A stretch of 64,000 bases of DNA from JAICUF01 sp038250675 (GCA_038250675.1 JBBSCB010000011.1:1-64000); one strand, 5' to 3'. Counted from the stretch's first letter, positions 16,931 through 26,234 are shown. Numbers and translations are program-made. Notes: generated from the sequence alone by a model not told the origin.

Positions 16931-18835
16931 ATGACAAAATCTTCCGATTCCGGTCAGGGGGCCGATCCCCTCTCCCGTCCGAGCCCCACCGACCCGCTGC
17001 CGATCGCCCCTTCGCTCGAACCCGCGATTGGGATGGCCGGCATCCCGTGGACCGCACCGGACCAGCACCGCCGCCTCGTGTTGATCAGCGCGCTCTCCGT
17101 TGGCGTGGCGTGCGCGGCCGCCGCCACAGCGGAGCTCCTGGTGGCGCTGATCAATGCGGTCACCAATCTCGCGTTCTTTGGACGACTCTCGATCTCCTTC
17201 GAATCGCCGGCAGCCAATCACCTCGGCGTGCTGGTGATCATCGTGCCGGTGGCCGGTGGCCTGCTGGTGGGATTGATGGCCCGTTACGGCACCCCCGCGA
17301 TCCGCGGCCACGGCATCCCGGAGGCGATGGAACGCGTGCTGTACAACGAAAGCCGGATTTCACCGCGGGTCACGCTGCTCAAGCCGGTCTCATCCGCCGT
17401 GGCGATCGGCACCGGCGGTCCCTTCGGTGCCGAAGGCCCCATCATCGCCACGGGTGCCGCGCTCGGCTCACTGCTGGGCCAGGTGCTCCGGACCACCGCC
17501 GACGAACGCAAGGTCCTGCTCGCGGCCGGCGCTGCCGCCGGCATGGCCGCGATCTTCGGGAGTCCGGTGGCCGCCGTGCTGCTGGCGATCGAACTTCTGC
17601 TGTTCGAGTATCGTCCCCGGTCGCTGGTGCCCGTCGCGCTGGCCGCGACGACGGCCGCCGCGGTGCGCCTGGCACTGCACGGGTCGGCGGCCGTGTTCGC
17701 GCTGCCCGGCATCACCCAGCCCGGCGGCGCGGCGCTCGCCAGCTATGTGCTGCTCGGCGCCGTGATCGGCTTCGTGGCCGTGTACGTCACGCGGGCGCTG
17801 TACGCCGTCGAGGACCTCTTCGACCGGCTGCCGGTCCACTGGATGTGGTGGCCCGCGATCGGGGCCGTCGCGGTCGGCGTCATCGGCTACGTCGCGCCGC
17901 GGACGCTCGGGGTGGGCTACAACAACATCAGCGACATCCTCTCCGGCGAGCTCGCGGGCCGGGCGGTGCTCGTGCTCGTACTCTTGAAGCTGACGTCGTG
18001 GGCCATCGCGCTGGGAAGCGGCACATCGGGGGGAACGCTCGCGCCGCTCTTCACCATCGGCGGCGGCGTGGGCGCGCTCGCGGGCGAGGCGATGCAGCGT
18101 GTCGTCCCGTCGCTCGGAGTGGATCCGCGGATCGCCGCGCTGGTGGGTATGGCGGCGATCTTTGCCGGCGCCTCCCGGGCGCTGCTCGCGTCGATCGTCT
18201 TTGCGTTCGAGACGACGCGGCAGCCGATCGGGTTGCTGCCGCTGCTGGGCGGATGCACCGCCGCGTACCTCGTTTCCCTCCTGCGCATGAAGCATACGAT
18301 CATGACCGAGCGACTGGCACGGCGCGGCGCACCGGTCCAGTCCGACTACGCCGCCGACTACCTGCACCAGGTCCTGGTGCGGGACTGCGCCTCGGACCCG
18401 GTGGTCACGCTCACGGCAACCAACACCGTCGGCGCCGCCCGGGAGTGGCTCCAGTCCCGCGCCCCCGGCACCGAGCACCAGGGCTACCCGGTGCTCGATC
18501 CCGCGGGGCGGCTGACCGGTATTGTCATGCGTCGCGATGTCCTGGATCCTGCGGTCACGGCCGAGCGAACGCTGGCGACACTGGTCACGCGCCCACCGCC
18601 CATTATCTACGACGACAACACGGCGCGAGAGGCGGCGGACCACATGGTCCATGAGCACGTTGGCCGGCTGCCGGTGGTGAGGCGAGCCGATCCGCGCACC
18701 GTGGTGGGGATCATTTCGCGAAGCGACCTGCTGGAAGCACATGAGCGGCGACTCGCCGCCGAGTCACGGGCGGAACGGAGTCTCGATCTCGCGCCGGCGC
18801 GCTGGAGCGCCCGGGGAAAGCCGGCCGGCCGCTAA
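16931..18835 (+). CDS. ClC chloride channel/transporter with CBS domains
   Basis: A 634-aa membrane protein of the ClC family with about 10-12 membrane helices (residues about 55-460) and a C-terminal pair of CBS domains (about 484-605). G-G-P-F-G-A-E-G-P (near residue 165) carries the gating glutamate of H+/Cl- exchangers. G-S-G-T-S-G-G-T-L-A-P matches the third conserved motif. CBS domains usually bind adenine nucleotides and control transport. The gene lies on the plus strand, diverging from sbcD and ending in a 4-base overlap with the stop of herA. It interrupts the DNA-repair region without an evident link. Confidence 0.92.
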   Translation: MTKSSDSGQGADPLSRPSPTDPLPIAPSLEPAIGMAGIPWTAPDQHRRLVLISALSVGVACAAAATAELLVALINAVTNLAFFGRLSISFESPAANHLGVLVIIVPVAGGLLVGLMARYGTPAIRGHGIPEAMERVLYNESRISPRVTLLKPVSSAVAIGTGGPFGAEGPIIATGAALGSLLGQVLRTTADERKVLLAAGAAAGMAAIFGSPVAAVLLAIELLLFEYRPRSLVPVALAATTAAAVRLALHGSAAVFALPGITQPGGAALASYVLLGAVIGFVAVYVTRALYAVEDLFDRLPVHWMWWPAIGAVAVGVIGYVAPRTLGVGYNNISDILSGELAGRAVLVLVLLKLTSWAIALGSGTSGGTLAPLFTIGGGVGALAGEAMQRVVPSLGVDPRIAALVGMAAIFAGASRALLASIVFAFETTRQPIGLLPLLGGCTAAYLVSLLRMKHTIMTERLARRGAPVQSDYAADYLHQVLVRDCASDPVVTLTATNTVGAAREWLQSRAPGTEHQGYPVLDPAGRLTGIVMRRDVLDPAVTAERTLATLVTRPPPIIYDDNTAREAADHMVHEHVGRLPVVRRADPRTVVGIISRSDLLEAHERRLAAESRAERSLDLAPARWSARGKPAGR

Positions 18836-20778
18836 GGCCCGTACGGATCGTCGTCCGGCACGGGACGGATGGAGGGGATTCCGTGCCGCCGGCCCGGAAC
18901 CTCGGCCGCAACCCGGCGGCCGAGCGCGGCGGTGACGTAGGCCATCGCGTCGTCCGGCCGCGCGCGCCGCGTGGCCGCGAGCGCGCGGCGAACGTCATCC
19001 TCCCGGCGGCCGTCCACCAGCGCCTGTACCGCACCCGCGCCGACCCGCCGGTCCAGCGCCCGAAGCTGGCGCGCCACCGCGTCGGCAAACGGCAGCTCGT
19101 GGGCGGGCGGATACCGCTCGACGCCTTCGCGGCCGGTCATGACAGCGGGCTTGGGAAACCGGACGAAGATCGGCTGGGTAAAGTGCGGGTGGCGCAACAT
19201 GAGCTCGCCCTTGGGCAGGGTGCCGAGCTTGATCTTGGTCGCGGGCGAGAGGGTGGCGTACCCGGGTGTTGCCAGCTCGTCCATGTCCATCCGGCCGTAG
19301 ACGCTGGTTGCCGCATTGCCCACGACGCGGCGCTGCACCTGGGAACGGAACTGCTGCGCCGAAAACAGCACCAGTCCGAGATAGCGACCCCGCTCCGAGA
19401 GGTCGAGCAGCATCTTCCGCACGTAGGTGTCGGGGCCGTCGGCCGGCGCGTACTTGTTCAGCTCGTCCACGAAGACCACCACGTGGTCCACGCCGAGATC
19501 GCGCCGTTCGAGGTGCTCGCGGAGCTTGGAGACGACGCGCGCGAACACCAGGTCCTGGGCCAGCGGATCCAGCCCGGCGACGTCCACCACCTGGACGCTG
19601 CGGTCGGTGAAGCTGCCCCAGGGCAGATCGTTCGAGCTCCCGTCGTCGGTGACGAGCCCCTTGGAACGCGTCGAGATATTGCTCAGCCGATTGCGGACCT
19701 TCCGGATCGTCGCAATGTGATGGGTCTTCCACACCTCCCCGCCCCGGCCCATCGCCTCCATGAAATCGAAGATGGCGCGGAAAAACTCCTCGAGATCGGC
19801 AAAGCTCTGCACGGAGAACGGCTTGCCGCGGAGCTGCTCGTCGTGGTATTCGCGCCCGACAATCCGTTCGGCCAGAAAGTCGATGAAAGCGTCCGCCTTG
19901 GCATCCACGTCATCCTTGTTCATGACGACTTCGGCAAAATCGAGCACCTCGCGCAGCCCCCACACCAGCGGCTCAGTGTTGGCGGAGAGCGCCTCATGCG
20001 TGCGCAGGGTGTTGAGATTGACGCCGTCCGGCTTGTGCGGCGCGAAGTAGCGGACCGACTCGAACGGTCGCGGCGTCAGACCCATCCGCTCGTAGAGATG
20101 CGCGTCCGCCTCCGAGACGGCGCCCGGCTGGTCCAGAAAGCAGAGGTCCGGTCCCTTGACGTTGAAGCAGACGGCGGCGACCGACCCCTTGTGGGCCGGA
20201 AAGGTCTGAAAGATGCTCGAGAGCAGGAACTCCACGGCGCTGGTCTTGGTGGCAAGACCGGAGACGCCGGAGATGTTGAGGTGTGCGGCCTCGGGCCCGA
20301 GCAGAAAGTCGCAGTCGAGATAGACCGGCGACTCGTGCCCGCCCACCGCGTAGACCCCGACCGGCACGCCGGTGGCACGATCCCCCACCGTGTAGCCGTC
20401 CATCCGGAGCGCCAGCACGACGTCGGCATCGGAGGCGAGTGCCACGGTGCCGAGCGGCACCGGCTGCAGCGGCTCCTCCGGCGTCTGCCGCAGCACCGAC
20501 GCGAGGTAGAGGCGGATCTCGGCTCGCTCGCTGGGTTCGGCGCCGGCGGCGGCCGGGTCACCATCCGCCCCGATGACCGCGTGCATGGGCGTAGCGAGGT
20601 CGGAATAGGCCGCAGCATCGACCACCACGCCGTAGACCACCCGGCCCGGGGCGTCGACGCGAACGATGGCGCCGATGCCGACCGGCGATTCTCGGGCGGT
20701 CCAGAAATAGAATTGATGCGGGGTGGACGGCTTGAGCTCGGTCGCAACGACGCGGCCCACGGCGGGCGTGGCTTCCAT
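18832..20778 (-). CDS. herA: HerA-like DNA translocase ATPase
   Basis: A 648-aa FtsK/HerA-superfamily ATPase. The N-terminus (1-110) resembles the HAS barrel. The ATP site is G-V-S-G-L-A-T-K-T-S near residue 173, a non-canonical P-loop that keeps K-T but has A-T where the family usually has a glycine. Walker B is V-V-V-F-V-D-E-L-N-K-Y near residue 431. HerA is a hexameric pump that works with the NurA nuclease to resect double-strand breaks. The start ATG 20778 begins the family N-terminus; longer readings cross into the nurA 3' end. It follows nurA by 98 bases. Confidence 0.85.
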   Translation of the reverse strand: MEATPAVGRVVATELKPSTPHQFYFWTARESPVGIGAIVRVDAPGRVVYGVVVDAAAYSDLATPMHAVIGADGDPAAAGAEPSERAEIRLYLASVLRQTPEEPLQPVPLGTVALASDADVVLALRMDGYTVGDRATGVPVGVYAVGGHESPVYLDCDFLLGPEAAHLNISGVSGLATKTSAVEFLLSSIFQTFPAHKGSVAAVCFNVKGPDLCFLDQPGAVSEADAHLYERMGLTPRPFESVRYFAPHKPDGVNLNTLRTHEALSANTEPLVWGLREVLDFAEVVMNKDDVDAKADAFIDFLAERIVGREYHDEQLRGKPFSVQSFADLEEFFRAIFDFMEAMGRGGEVWKTHHIATIRKVRNRLSNISTRSKGLVTDDGSSNDLPWGSFTDRSVQVVDVAGLDPLAQDLVFARVVSKLREHLERRDLGVDHVVVFVDELNKYAPADGPDTYVRKMLLDLSERGRYLGLVLFSAQQFRSQVQRRVVGNAATSVYGRMDMDELATPGYATLSPATKIKLGTLPKGELMLRHPHFTQPIFVRFPKPAVMTGREGVERYPPAHELPFADAVARQLRALDRRVGAGAVQALVDGRREDDVRRALAATRRARPDDAMAYVTAALGRRVAAEVPGRRHGIPSIRPVPDDDPYGP

Positions 20779-20876
20779 GGCGGGAAGATAGGGCGCCCGA
20801 CGGAGCGGTGGAAGCGAGGTGCGCTGGAAGCCGAGCGGCTGGACCTGAGCGACAGGCGACCGCGTGGCCGGCCCGT

Positions 20877-21734
20877 TCAGCGACTGGCCCGGAGGTACTG
20901 CTCCACCGAGTGGATGCCGTAGAGCAGCCGGTCCCAGCGCGGGTCCGGCGTGCTGACCGGCGCTCGCTCCGCCAGCAGCCAGCGGCAGATCCGGTCGGCC
21001 ATCTCCGGCGTGCCGTTGGCCGGCGCGACTTCCACCCGTATCAATCCGTGAAACAGATCCTTCCCTTCCCACGGCCACAGGCGCAGCGCCCACGCGCGGA
21101 CCGGCGCCACCCGCCGTGAGCACGGCGCGAAGACGGACGACCGGTGGCCGTATGGCAGCCGCAGGTAGCGCTCCAGCTCCTCCCCGTCAAACGGCAGTGC
21201 GGCGTGGCTCTTGGCGATGCCCGCCGTGCGTTCGTCCGCCGCCCAGGCCGGGCTGTCGCTCAACGAGCCGTCCACCACCAGCCACCCCGCCAATTCCGCG
21301 CGATAGCGGCCGCCGACTTCCGCTTCCAGCGCACCCCTCGCGCGATCGAGCGCGTGGCTCGCGGCATTGAGGTCGCGCACCGGATGCGGCGGCAGGCCAT
21401 CGGGCAGGGCGATGCTCGCGAGGCCCTCCAGCGCGTCACCGGCTCGCTTGAGTGCGTCCGCCCGCGCGATCGCGACCCGGCGATGCTCGGCCAGCACGGT
21501 GCGGAGCTGGCGGTCGGTCCGTTCGCGCACCGCCACGCCGATATCGCCCACGACGATCGGCGCCGATCCGGCATAGCCCACCACTTCCGAGCGCTGGGTC
21601 CCGTCCAGAAACGCGACGGTACCGGGCCACGATTCGGCGTCGCCCACGGCGTGCCATGCGAGCGCGGCGTCCTCGATCAGCTCAGCGGGCTGGATGGTGG
21701 GGTCATCGGCCCGGCCGCGCGCCGCGTCGGTCAC
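20877..21734 (-). CDS. nurA: NurA domain nuclease
   Basis: A 285-aa protein with the layout of NurA, the nuclease partner of HerA. G-T-V-A-F-L-D-G-T-Q-R (about residue 43) fits the NurA N-terminal catalytic Asp motif, and W-L-V-V-D-G-S-L-S (near 160) fits the second conserved Asp. G-L-I-R-V-E-V-A-P near 240 matches the C-terminal family strand. The start is uncertain: GTG 21734 is the only ordinary start codon after the upstream gene's stop, yet about 25 plausible residues precede it without an ATG, GTG or TTG. The upstream 169-aa gene ends 75 bases before. Confidence 0.72.
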   Translation of the reverse strand: MTDAARGRADDPTIQPAELIEDAALAWHAVGDAESWPGTVAFLDGTQRSEVVGYAGSAPIVVGDIGVAVRERTDRQLRTVLAEHRRVAIARADALKRAGDALEGLASIALPDGLPPHPVRDLNAASHALDRARGALEAEVGGRYRAELAGWLVVDGSLSDSPAWAADERTAGIAKSHAALPFDGEELERYLRLPYGHRSSVFAPCSRRVAPVRAWALRLWPWEGKDLFHGLIRVEVAPANGTPEMADRICRWLLAERAPVSTPDPRWDRLLYGIHSVEQYLRASR

Positions 21735-21808
21735 GCCGGAGGCAGTCTCGAGCCCGTTGCGCCGGAGCGCGCTCCGGATGCGGTCGGTGCGGAGGGTGGG
21801 CGGCGTAG

Positions 21809-22318
21809 CTATTCGTCGTCGAAGGCGGGAAACGGCGGCACGCCGGTGAGCCAGAACCCCGCGACCAGCCCGTCGGGATCGACCTCGATGAAGAAATGAT
21901 CGGCGACCCGCACCACTTCCACCGGCCGGAGCGCGCCGATGCGGAGATGGAAGACGCTCTCGTGCGGATCGGTCCGCATCGCAAGCGACGTGTCCACTTC
22001 CATCGACGTGATGCCCGGACGCGAGGGGCGCTTGGCCGCCACCACCCGCCCCTCGGTCAACTGGGCCGGCACCTGGAGCAGCGGCGTCGTGGTGACCTCG
22101 GGCCAGACCACCAGGTCCAGCCCGCAGATGACGCCGTCGTTCACATCCAGCACCGCGACCGAGCCGATGTCGTCGGTCAGCTCCACGGTGCCGGTGAGGC
22201 CGCCCACCTTCCGGCTGGCCTTGAACGCGCCCGAGAGGATGTCGGTCTCCGGGTCCCAGCGCCACCCGATGGTGGGCAGCCTGCCGGTGAGCGGCTCGAT
22301 GTGCGCGGCGAGCGTCAC
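21809..22318 (-). CDS. Conserved hypothetical protein upstream of nurA
   Basis: A 169-aa soluble, mostly beta protein that I do not recognise. It starts at GTG 22318, overlapping the TGA of the aminotransferase (GTGA), and ends with the acidic run F-D-D-E before TAG. No signal peptide or metal motif is seen. Two short hydrophobic strands (G-S-V-A-V-L-D-V-N and F-F-I-E-V-D-P-D-G-L-V-A-G-F-W-L) flank a central region. The second resembles short DUF2283-like units, but only weakly. Its position between aspartate-type aminotransferase and nurA-herA suggests co-transcription with the repair genes. Confidence 0.65.
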   Translation of the reverse strand: MTLAAHIEPLTGRLPTIGWRWDPETDILSGAFKASRKVGGLTGTVELTDDIGSVAVLDVNDGVICGLDLVVWPEVTTTPLLQVPAQLTEGRVVAAKRPSRPGITSMEVDTSLAMRTDPHESVFHLRIGALRPVEVVRVADHFFIEVDPDGLVAGFWLTGVPPFPAFDDE

Positions 22319-23538
22319 GGGCGCGCCTCGGTGGCCGGCACGGTGGCGAGGCGGTCGATGAGGCGCAGCACGCGGTCGAGTGCCGTCGCGAGCTCCTTGT
22401 CCGAGACGGAATAGGTGAGCCGGACCCACCGGTCGTCGCCGAAGGCGCCGCCGGGCACCAGCGCGACTCCCTCCTCGCGCATGAGCTGCGCGCAGAACTC
22501 GGTGCCGGTCAGCGGCTGGCCGTCCCGGATCCCGTCCACCCGGAAGAAAAAGTAGAACGCACCGTGCGGCTCGACGAACTCCACACCCGGCGCCTCGGTC
22601 CGGAACCGCTCCACGAGATAGTCGCGGCGCTGGCGGAAGGCCGCGACCATGCGCTGCACGTCCGCCTCCACCCGCTCGTCGGCGAACGCGGTGGCGGCGG
22701 CCCACTGCGCCGGGTGGTTGGCACCGGTCGTGGTATGCGACTGCAGCGCCGCCATCGCCTTGATGACGTGCGGCGGGGCGAATGCCGCGCCGATTCGCCA
22801 GCCCGTCATGGCGAACGCCTTGCTCGCGCCGGCGATGATCACCGTGCGCTCGAGCAGCTCGTCAGGGAGATCGAGCAGCGACGGCGCCGGGCCGGGCCCG
22901 TAGTTGATCCGCCGGTAGATTTCGTCCGAGATGATCCACACGCCGTGCTTGTGTGCCCATTCCGCAATCGCCTTGAGCTCCGGCAGGGTATAAACCGCGC
23001 CGGTGGGGTTGCAGGGCGAGCAGAGAATGAGTCCCTTGGTAAGCTTGGAATAGGCGCGGTCGAGATCGCGCACGCTCACCTTGAGTCCCCATTCGATGTC
23101 TCCGGGCACGGCGACGGCCTCGGCCCGTGCGAGCTGCACGATCTGCGGATACGACACCCAGGCCGGTGACGGGATCAGCACGCGGTCGTGCGGGCCAAAC
23201 AGCGCGAAGCAGGCATTGAAGAGTGACTGCTTGGATCCGGAGCTCACCAGAATGCGATCGGGATCCACTGCCCGCCCGCCGGAGAGGCGGGAAAGCTGGC
23301 GGGCCACCGCGGTCCGCAGCTCCGGGATCCCGGCGTTGGGCGGATACCGCGTCTTGCCCTTCTGAATGGCCTGGATTCCGGCCTGGGCCACCGCCGCCGG
23401 CGTGTCGAAGTCGGGCTCCCCGACGCTCAGGTCATGCACATCTTCGCCTGCGGCGCGGCGCCGCCGGGCCTCGTTGCTGATGGCGAGCGTCTCTGACGCC
23501 TTGAGGTGCTGGATGTTGAGGGACAGCGGATCGGGCAT
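22315..23538 (-). CDS. Class I/II pyridoxal-phosphate aminotransferase (AspC-like)
   Basis: A 407-aa PLP enzyme of the aspartate aminotransferase fold type I. It carries the N-terminal V-G-E-P-D-F-D-T-P, the C-N-P-T-G-A loop, I-S-D-E-I-Y near residue 205, and the lysine signature G-A-S-K-A-F-A-M-T-G-W-R-I-G (K about 239). Likely substrates are aspartate or an aromatic amino acid with 2-oxoglutarate, but specificity cannot be told. It heads a minus-strand run: aminotransferase, 169-aa unknown, nurA, herA. It diverges from the DbpA-tail gene across a region of about 140 bases. Confidence 0.93.
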   Translation of the reverse strand: MPDPLSLNIQHLKASETLAISNEARRRRAAGEDVHDLSVGEPDFDTPAAVAQAGIQAIQKGKTRYPPNAGIPELRTAVARQLSRLSGGRAVDPDRILVSSGSKQSLFNACFALFGPHDRVLIPSPAWVSYPQIVQLARAEAVAVPGDIEWGLKVSVRDLDRAYSKLTKGLILCSPCNPTGAVYTLPELKAIAEWAHKHGVWIISDEIYRRINYGPGPAPSLLDLPDELLERTVIIAGASKAFAMTGWRIGAAFAPPHVIKAMAALQSHTTTGANHPAQWAAATAFADERVEADVQRMVAAFRQRRDYLVERFRTEAPGVEFVEPHGAFYFFFRVDGIRDGQPLTGTEFCAQLMREEGVALVPGGAFGDDRWVRLTYSVSDKELATALDRVLRLIDRLATVPATEARP

Positions 23539-23682
23539 GCCTGGGTCCGGGTGCGGGATCGGGAAGGTCGCGGTCAGTGCGTGCGGGCTCCGGGTGAAAG
23601 CTCCGTCGGCTGCGGAGCGATGTCAACGGTGCTAGTTTCCCGCCTCGCCATGGCACGACGTTCTGTGAGAATCGAGGGGATT

Positions 23683-25125
23683 GTGTCGGGATTCGTGGAG
23701 CTGCATCTGACCGAGCCGGCCGCCGCCGCGCTCGAACGGCTGGGATGGCGGGCGGACGACGCGGCCGTGCGTGACGTGGCGCCGACCGCAGCCCGGGGGC
23801 ATAACCTCGTCGTGGTGACGCCGCCCGCCGCGGCCTACGCGGCGCCGGCGCTCGCCGGGCTGCTCGGACGCCTGGGCGGCGACAGCGGCGCCCGCGGACT
23901 GCTGCTCGCGCCGGCCGCCGAGCTGGACGAGTGGGGCGCACTGGCCCACTTGCTGGGCAGCGGGCTGCCGGCCCGCGTTCAGGTGGCGCACGGCGAAGCG
24001 CGCGCGCTCCGCCGACTCCGCGCCGGCGAGCTCGATCTGCTGATCACCGCGCCGGAGGTGGCGCTGGCCCTGCTCCGTCGCTCGGCACTCAAGGTCGAAG
24101 ACCTCGCCGCCGTGTTCCTCGCGTGGCCCGAGTCGCTGGGCACCGACGAGGCTGTCACCCCGCTGATGCACGACCTTCCGAAGGATGCGCAGCGGATCGT
24201 GTACACCGCCGCGCCCGAACGGGTCACCGACCTGGTCGAGCGCTATGCGCGGAAGGCAATGACCGTGGGCGTGCCGTCGCCCGACGTTCCGGCGCCCGCA
24301 CCGGTGGGCCCGGTTCGGACGGTGTCGGTCTCATGGCAGCGCCGCGCTGCGGCGCTGGGCGAGGTGGCCGAGCTGCTCGACCCGGTGTCGCTGGTGGTGT
24401 GGGCCGCCGATCGGGGCCACGAGGCGGCTATCGCGGCGGCACTGCCGGTCGGCCGCCCCGAATGCGTCTTTGCCACCGGCGACGCCCCCGAGGCGGCGCT
24501 GATCATCGCCTTCGATCCGCCGTCGCCGGACCGGCTGCGACAGCTCCGGGCTGCGGGCGATGTCGTCCTGCTGGCGCCGCCGACCACCGACGCCTACCTC
24601 AGTCGCATTGCCGCGCCGCGCCGCCCGGTCCGCCTATCCGGCCTGCTCGAGGCGGTGACGCACGAGGCGGGGGCGCACCGGGCCGCGATTGCGCGGGTGA
24701 TCGAAAGCGGCCGGGCGGACCGTGCGCTGCTCACCCTGGCACCGCTGTTCGAGCGCTACGATCCGGCGGCGGTGGCCGCGGCGCTCTACGACCTCTGGAC
24801 GGCCAAGGCCACCGACGGCGCGCCCAACGCCGTGCCGGACCTGCCCGCGACGAGCAAGATCTTCGTCGGCGTGGGCAAGAAGGACAACGCGACGGCCAAC
24901 GACCTGGTGGCGGTGCTGACCAAGGAATTGCGCGTGGATCGGACGAAAATCGGGCGGATCGAGCTGCGCGAGGGATTTTCGCTGGTGGACGTACCGGCGC
25001 AGGAGGCGGAGCGGATTGCGGCGGCCCTCAACGGGGTCATGATCCGCCGCAAGCGGGTAACCGCGCGGGTGGATCGCGGCGCCGCCCGGCCGATCAGCCG
25101 CGGCGGGCCGCGCAGCCGCGACTAG
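23683..25125 (+). CDS. DbpA-tail protein with degenerate DEAD-box helicase core
   Basis: A 480-aa protein. The C-terminal 75 residues match the DbpA/CsdA RNA-binding domain (K-I-F-V-G-V-G-K-K-D-N-A, then I-G-R-I-E-L-R-E-G-F-S-L-V-D-V). In DEAD-box helicases this RRM-like tail binds 23S rRNA. The first 330 residues look like two RecA-like lobes, but Walker A, DEAD and S-A-T are all missing; only helix-strand relics such as L-I-T-A-P-E-V-A-L-A-L-L remain. So it is likely a non-ATPase RNA-binding relative. GTG 23683 is chosen because GAGG lies 5 bases upstream. ATG 23650 is the main alternative and has no ribosome binding site. Confidence 0.75.
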   Translation: MSGFVELHLTEPAAAALERLGWRADDAAVRDVAPTAARGHNLVVVTPPAAAYAAPALAGLLGRLGGDSGARGLLLAPAAELDEWGALAHLLGSGLPARVQVAHGEARALRRLRAGELDLLITAPEVALALLRRSALKVEDLAAVFLAWPESLGTDEAVTPLMHDLPKDAQRIVYTAAPERVTDLVERYARKAMTVGVPSPDVPAPAPVGPVRTVSVSWQRRAAALGEVAELLDPVSLVVWAADRGHEAAIAAALPVGRPECVFATGDAPEAALIIAFDPPSPDRLRQLRAAGDVVLLAPPTTDAYLSRIAAPRRPVRLSGLLEAVTHEAGAHRAAIARVIESGRADRALLTLAPLFERYDPAAVAAALYDLWTAKATDGAPNAVPDLPATSKIFVGVGKKDNATANDLVAVLTKELRVDRTKIGRIELREGFSLVDVPAQEAERIAAALNGVMIRRKRVTARVDRGAARPISRGGPRSRD

Positions 25126-25129
25126 GACG

Positions 25130-25426
25130 CTAGGCCGGCCGCTTTTTGTTGACGATGTCCTTCAGGGCCTTGCCCGCGCGAAACGCGGGCACCGTGGACG
25201 CCTTGATGTTGATGGCCTTGCCGGTGCGCGGGTTGCGGCCCTGACGGGCGGCGCGACGACGGGCTTCGAAGTTACCGAACCCGCTGATCTGCACCTTGTT
25301 GCCCTTCCTGAGCTCGCCCGCGATGACGCCGCCGGACGCAAAGACGGCATCCACGAATTCGGCCGCCTTGGCCCGGGAGCATTCGAGCCGTTTGGCCACG
25401 GTCCCGATGAGGCCCTGCTTGTTCAC
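25130..25426 (-). CDS. HU-family DNA-binding protein
   Basis: A 98-aa histone-like protein of the bacterial DNABII (HU/IHF) family, which bends and compacts DNA as a dimer. The family signature is clear: G-F-G-N-F-E-A-R-R-R-A-A-R-Q-G-R-N-P-R-T-G-K near residues 46-67, the beta-arm. Length and layout are normal. The GTG start at 25426 has GAGGAG 8 bases upstream. It converges with the DbpA-tail gene (4 bases between stops) and diverges from thymidine kinase. Confidence 0.96.
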   Translation of the reverse strand: MNKQGLIGTVAKRLECSRAKAAEFVDAVFASGGVIAGELRKGNKVQISGFGNFEARRRAARQGRNPRTGKAINIKASTVPAFRAGKALKDIVNKKRPA

Positions 25427-25585
25427 GTCGAACTCCTCGCGTGGAGACGGGCCGGCGGCGTCGGTACCGGAGCGGCGGAGAATATGGGCCTCGCGGCGGA
25501 ACCGCCGCAAGGTGCGCACATCGCCGCTTGACCGCACGTGGACCGCGACGTAACCTCTCCTGCCTCTCGCACGGAGAACTCCCCG

Positions 25586-26212
25586 ATGTACCATGGTGCC
25601 CGTCCCGGATGGATCGAAGTCATTGCCGGCGTGATGTTCAGCGGCAAGAGCGAAGAGCTGATCCGGCGGGTGCGGCGGGGCATCATCGCGCGAAAGCGGG
25701 TCCAGGTCTTCAAATCCCATCTCGACGCGCGCTACGCGGGACTCTACAGCATCTCCAGCCATAATGGGGCCGAGGTCGAGGCCGAGCCGGTGGACACCGC
25801 GGCGGAGATCTACCGGCTGTCCCGGCCGGACACCGAGATCGTGGCGGTGGATGAGGTGCAGTTTCTCGATCGCGGCATCGTCGAGGTGGTGACCGCGCTC
25901 GCGGGGCGCGGCGTTCGGGTGATCGTCGCCGGCACCGACACCGATTTCCGCGGCGAGCCGTTTGGCGCCATGGGCGACCTCATGACCATCGCCGAATCGG
26001 TGGACAAGCTTCAGGCGATCTGCGTCGCCTGCGGCGATCTCGCCTGCCGCAACCAGCGGCTGGTGGACGGCAAGCCGGCCCGCTACGAGTCGCCCACCAT
26101 CATGGTGGGCGGGCACGAGAGCTACGAGGCGCGCTGCCGGCACTGCCACGCGGTGCCCCGCCGCGACGAGGACCAGGCCGTGCTCGAGTTCCGCGCCGGC
26201 GGCGGGCGCTGA
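25586..26212 (+). CDS. tdk: Thymidine kinase (type II)
   Basis: A 208-aa enzyme that phosphorylates thymidine to dTMP in the salvage pathway. The P-loop is G-V-M-F-S-G-K-S near residue 15, and Walker B is V-D-E-V-Q-F near residue 90. Zinc-binding C-V-A-C (about 149-152) and C-R-H-C (about 184-187) match the bacterial type II lasso domain. Length is typical (about 190-210). ATG 25586 is used because GGAGA lies 9 bases upstream and the family N-terminus begins there. It is followed by coaE after 22 bases. Confidence 0.95.
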   Translation: MYHGARPGWIEVIAGVMFSGKSEELIRRVRRGIIARKRVQVFKSHLDARYAGLYSISSHNGAEVEAEPVDTAAEIYRLSRPDTEIVAVDEVQFLDRGIVEVVTALAGRGVRVIVAGTDTDFRGEPFGAMGDLMTIAESVDKLQAICVACGDLACRNQRLVDGKPARYESPTIMVGGHESYEARCRHCHAVPRRDEDQAVLEFRAGGGR

Positions 26213-26234
26213 CGGCGGGCGGGCGGAGTCGCCG

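Noticed and set aside
16931..18835. ClC gene as part of the DNA-repair cluster
   Set aside because: Opposite strand, own divergent promoter and no known functional link; treated as an inserted neighbour.
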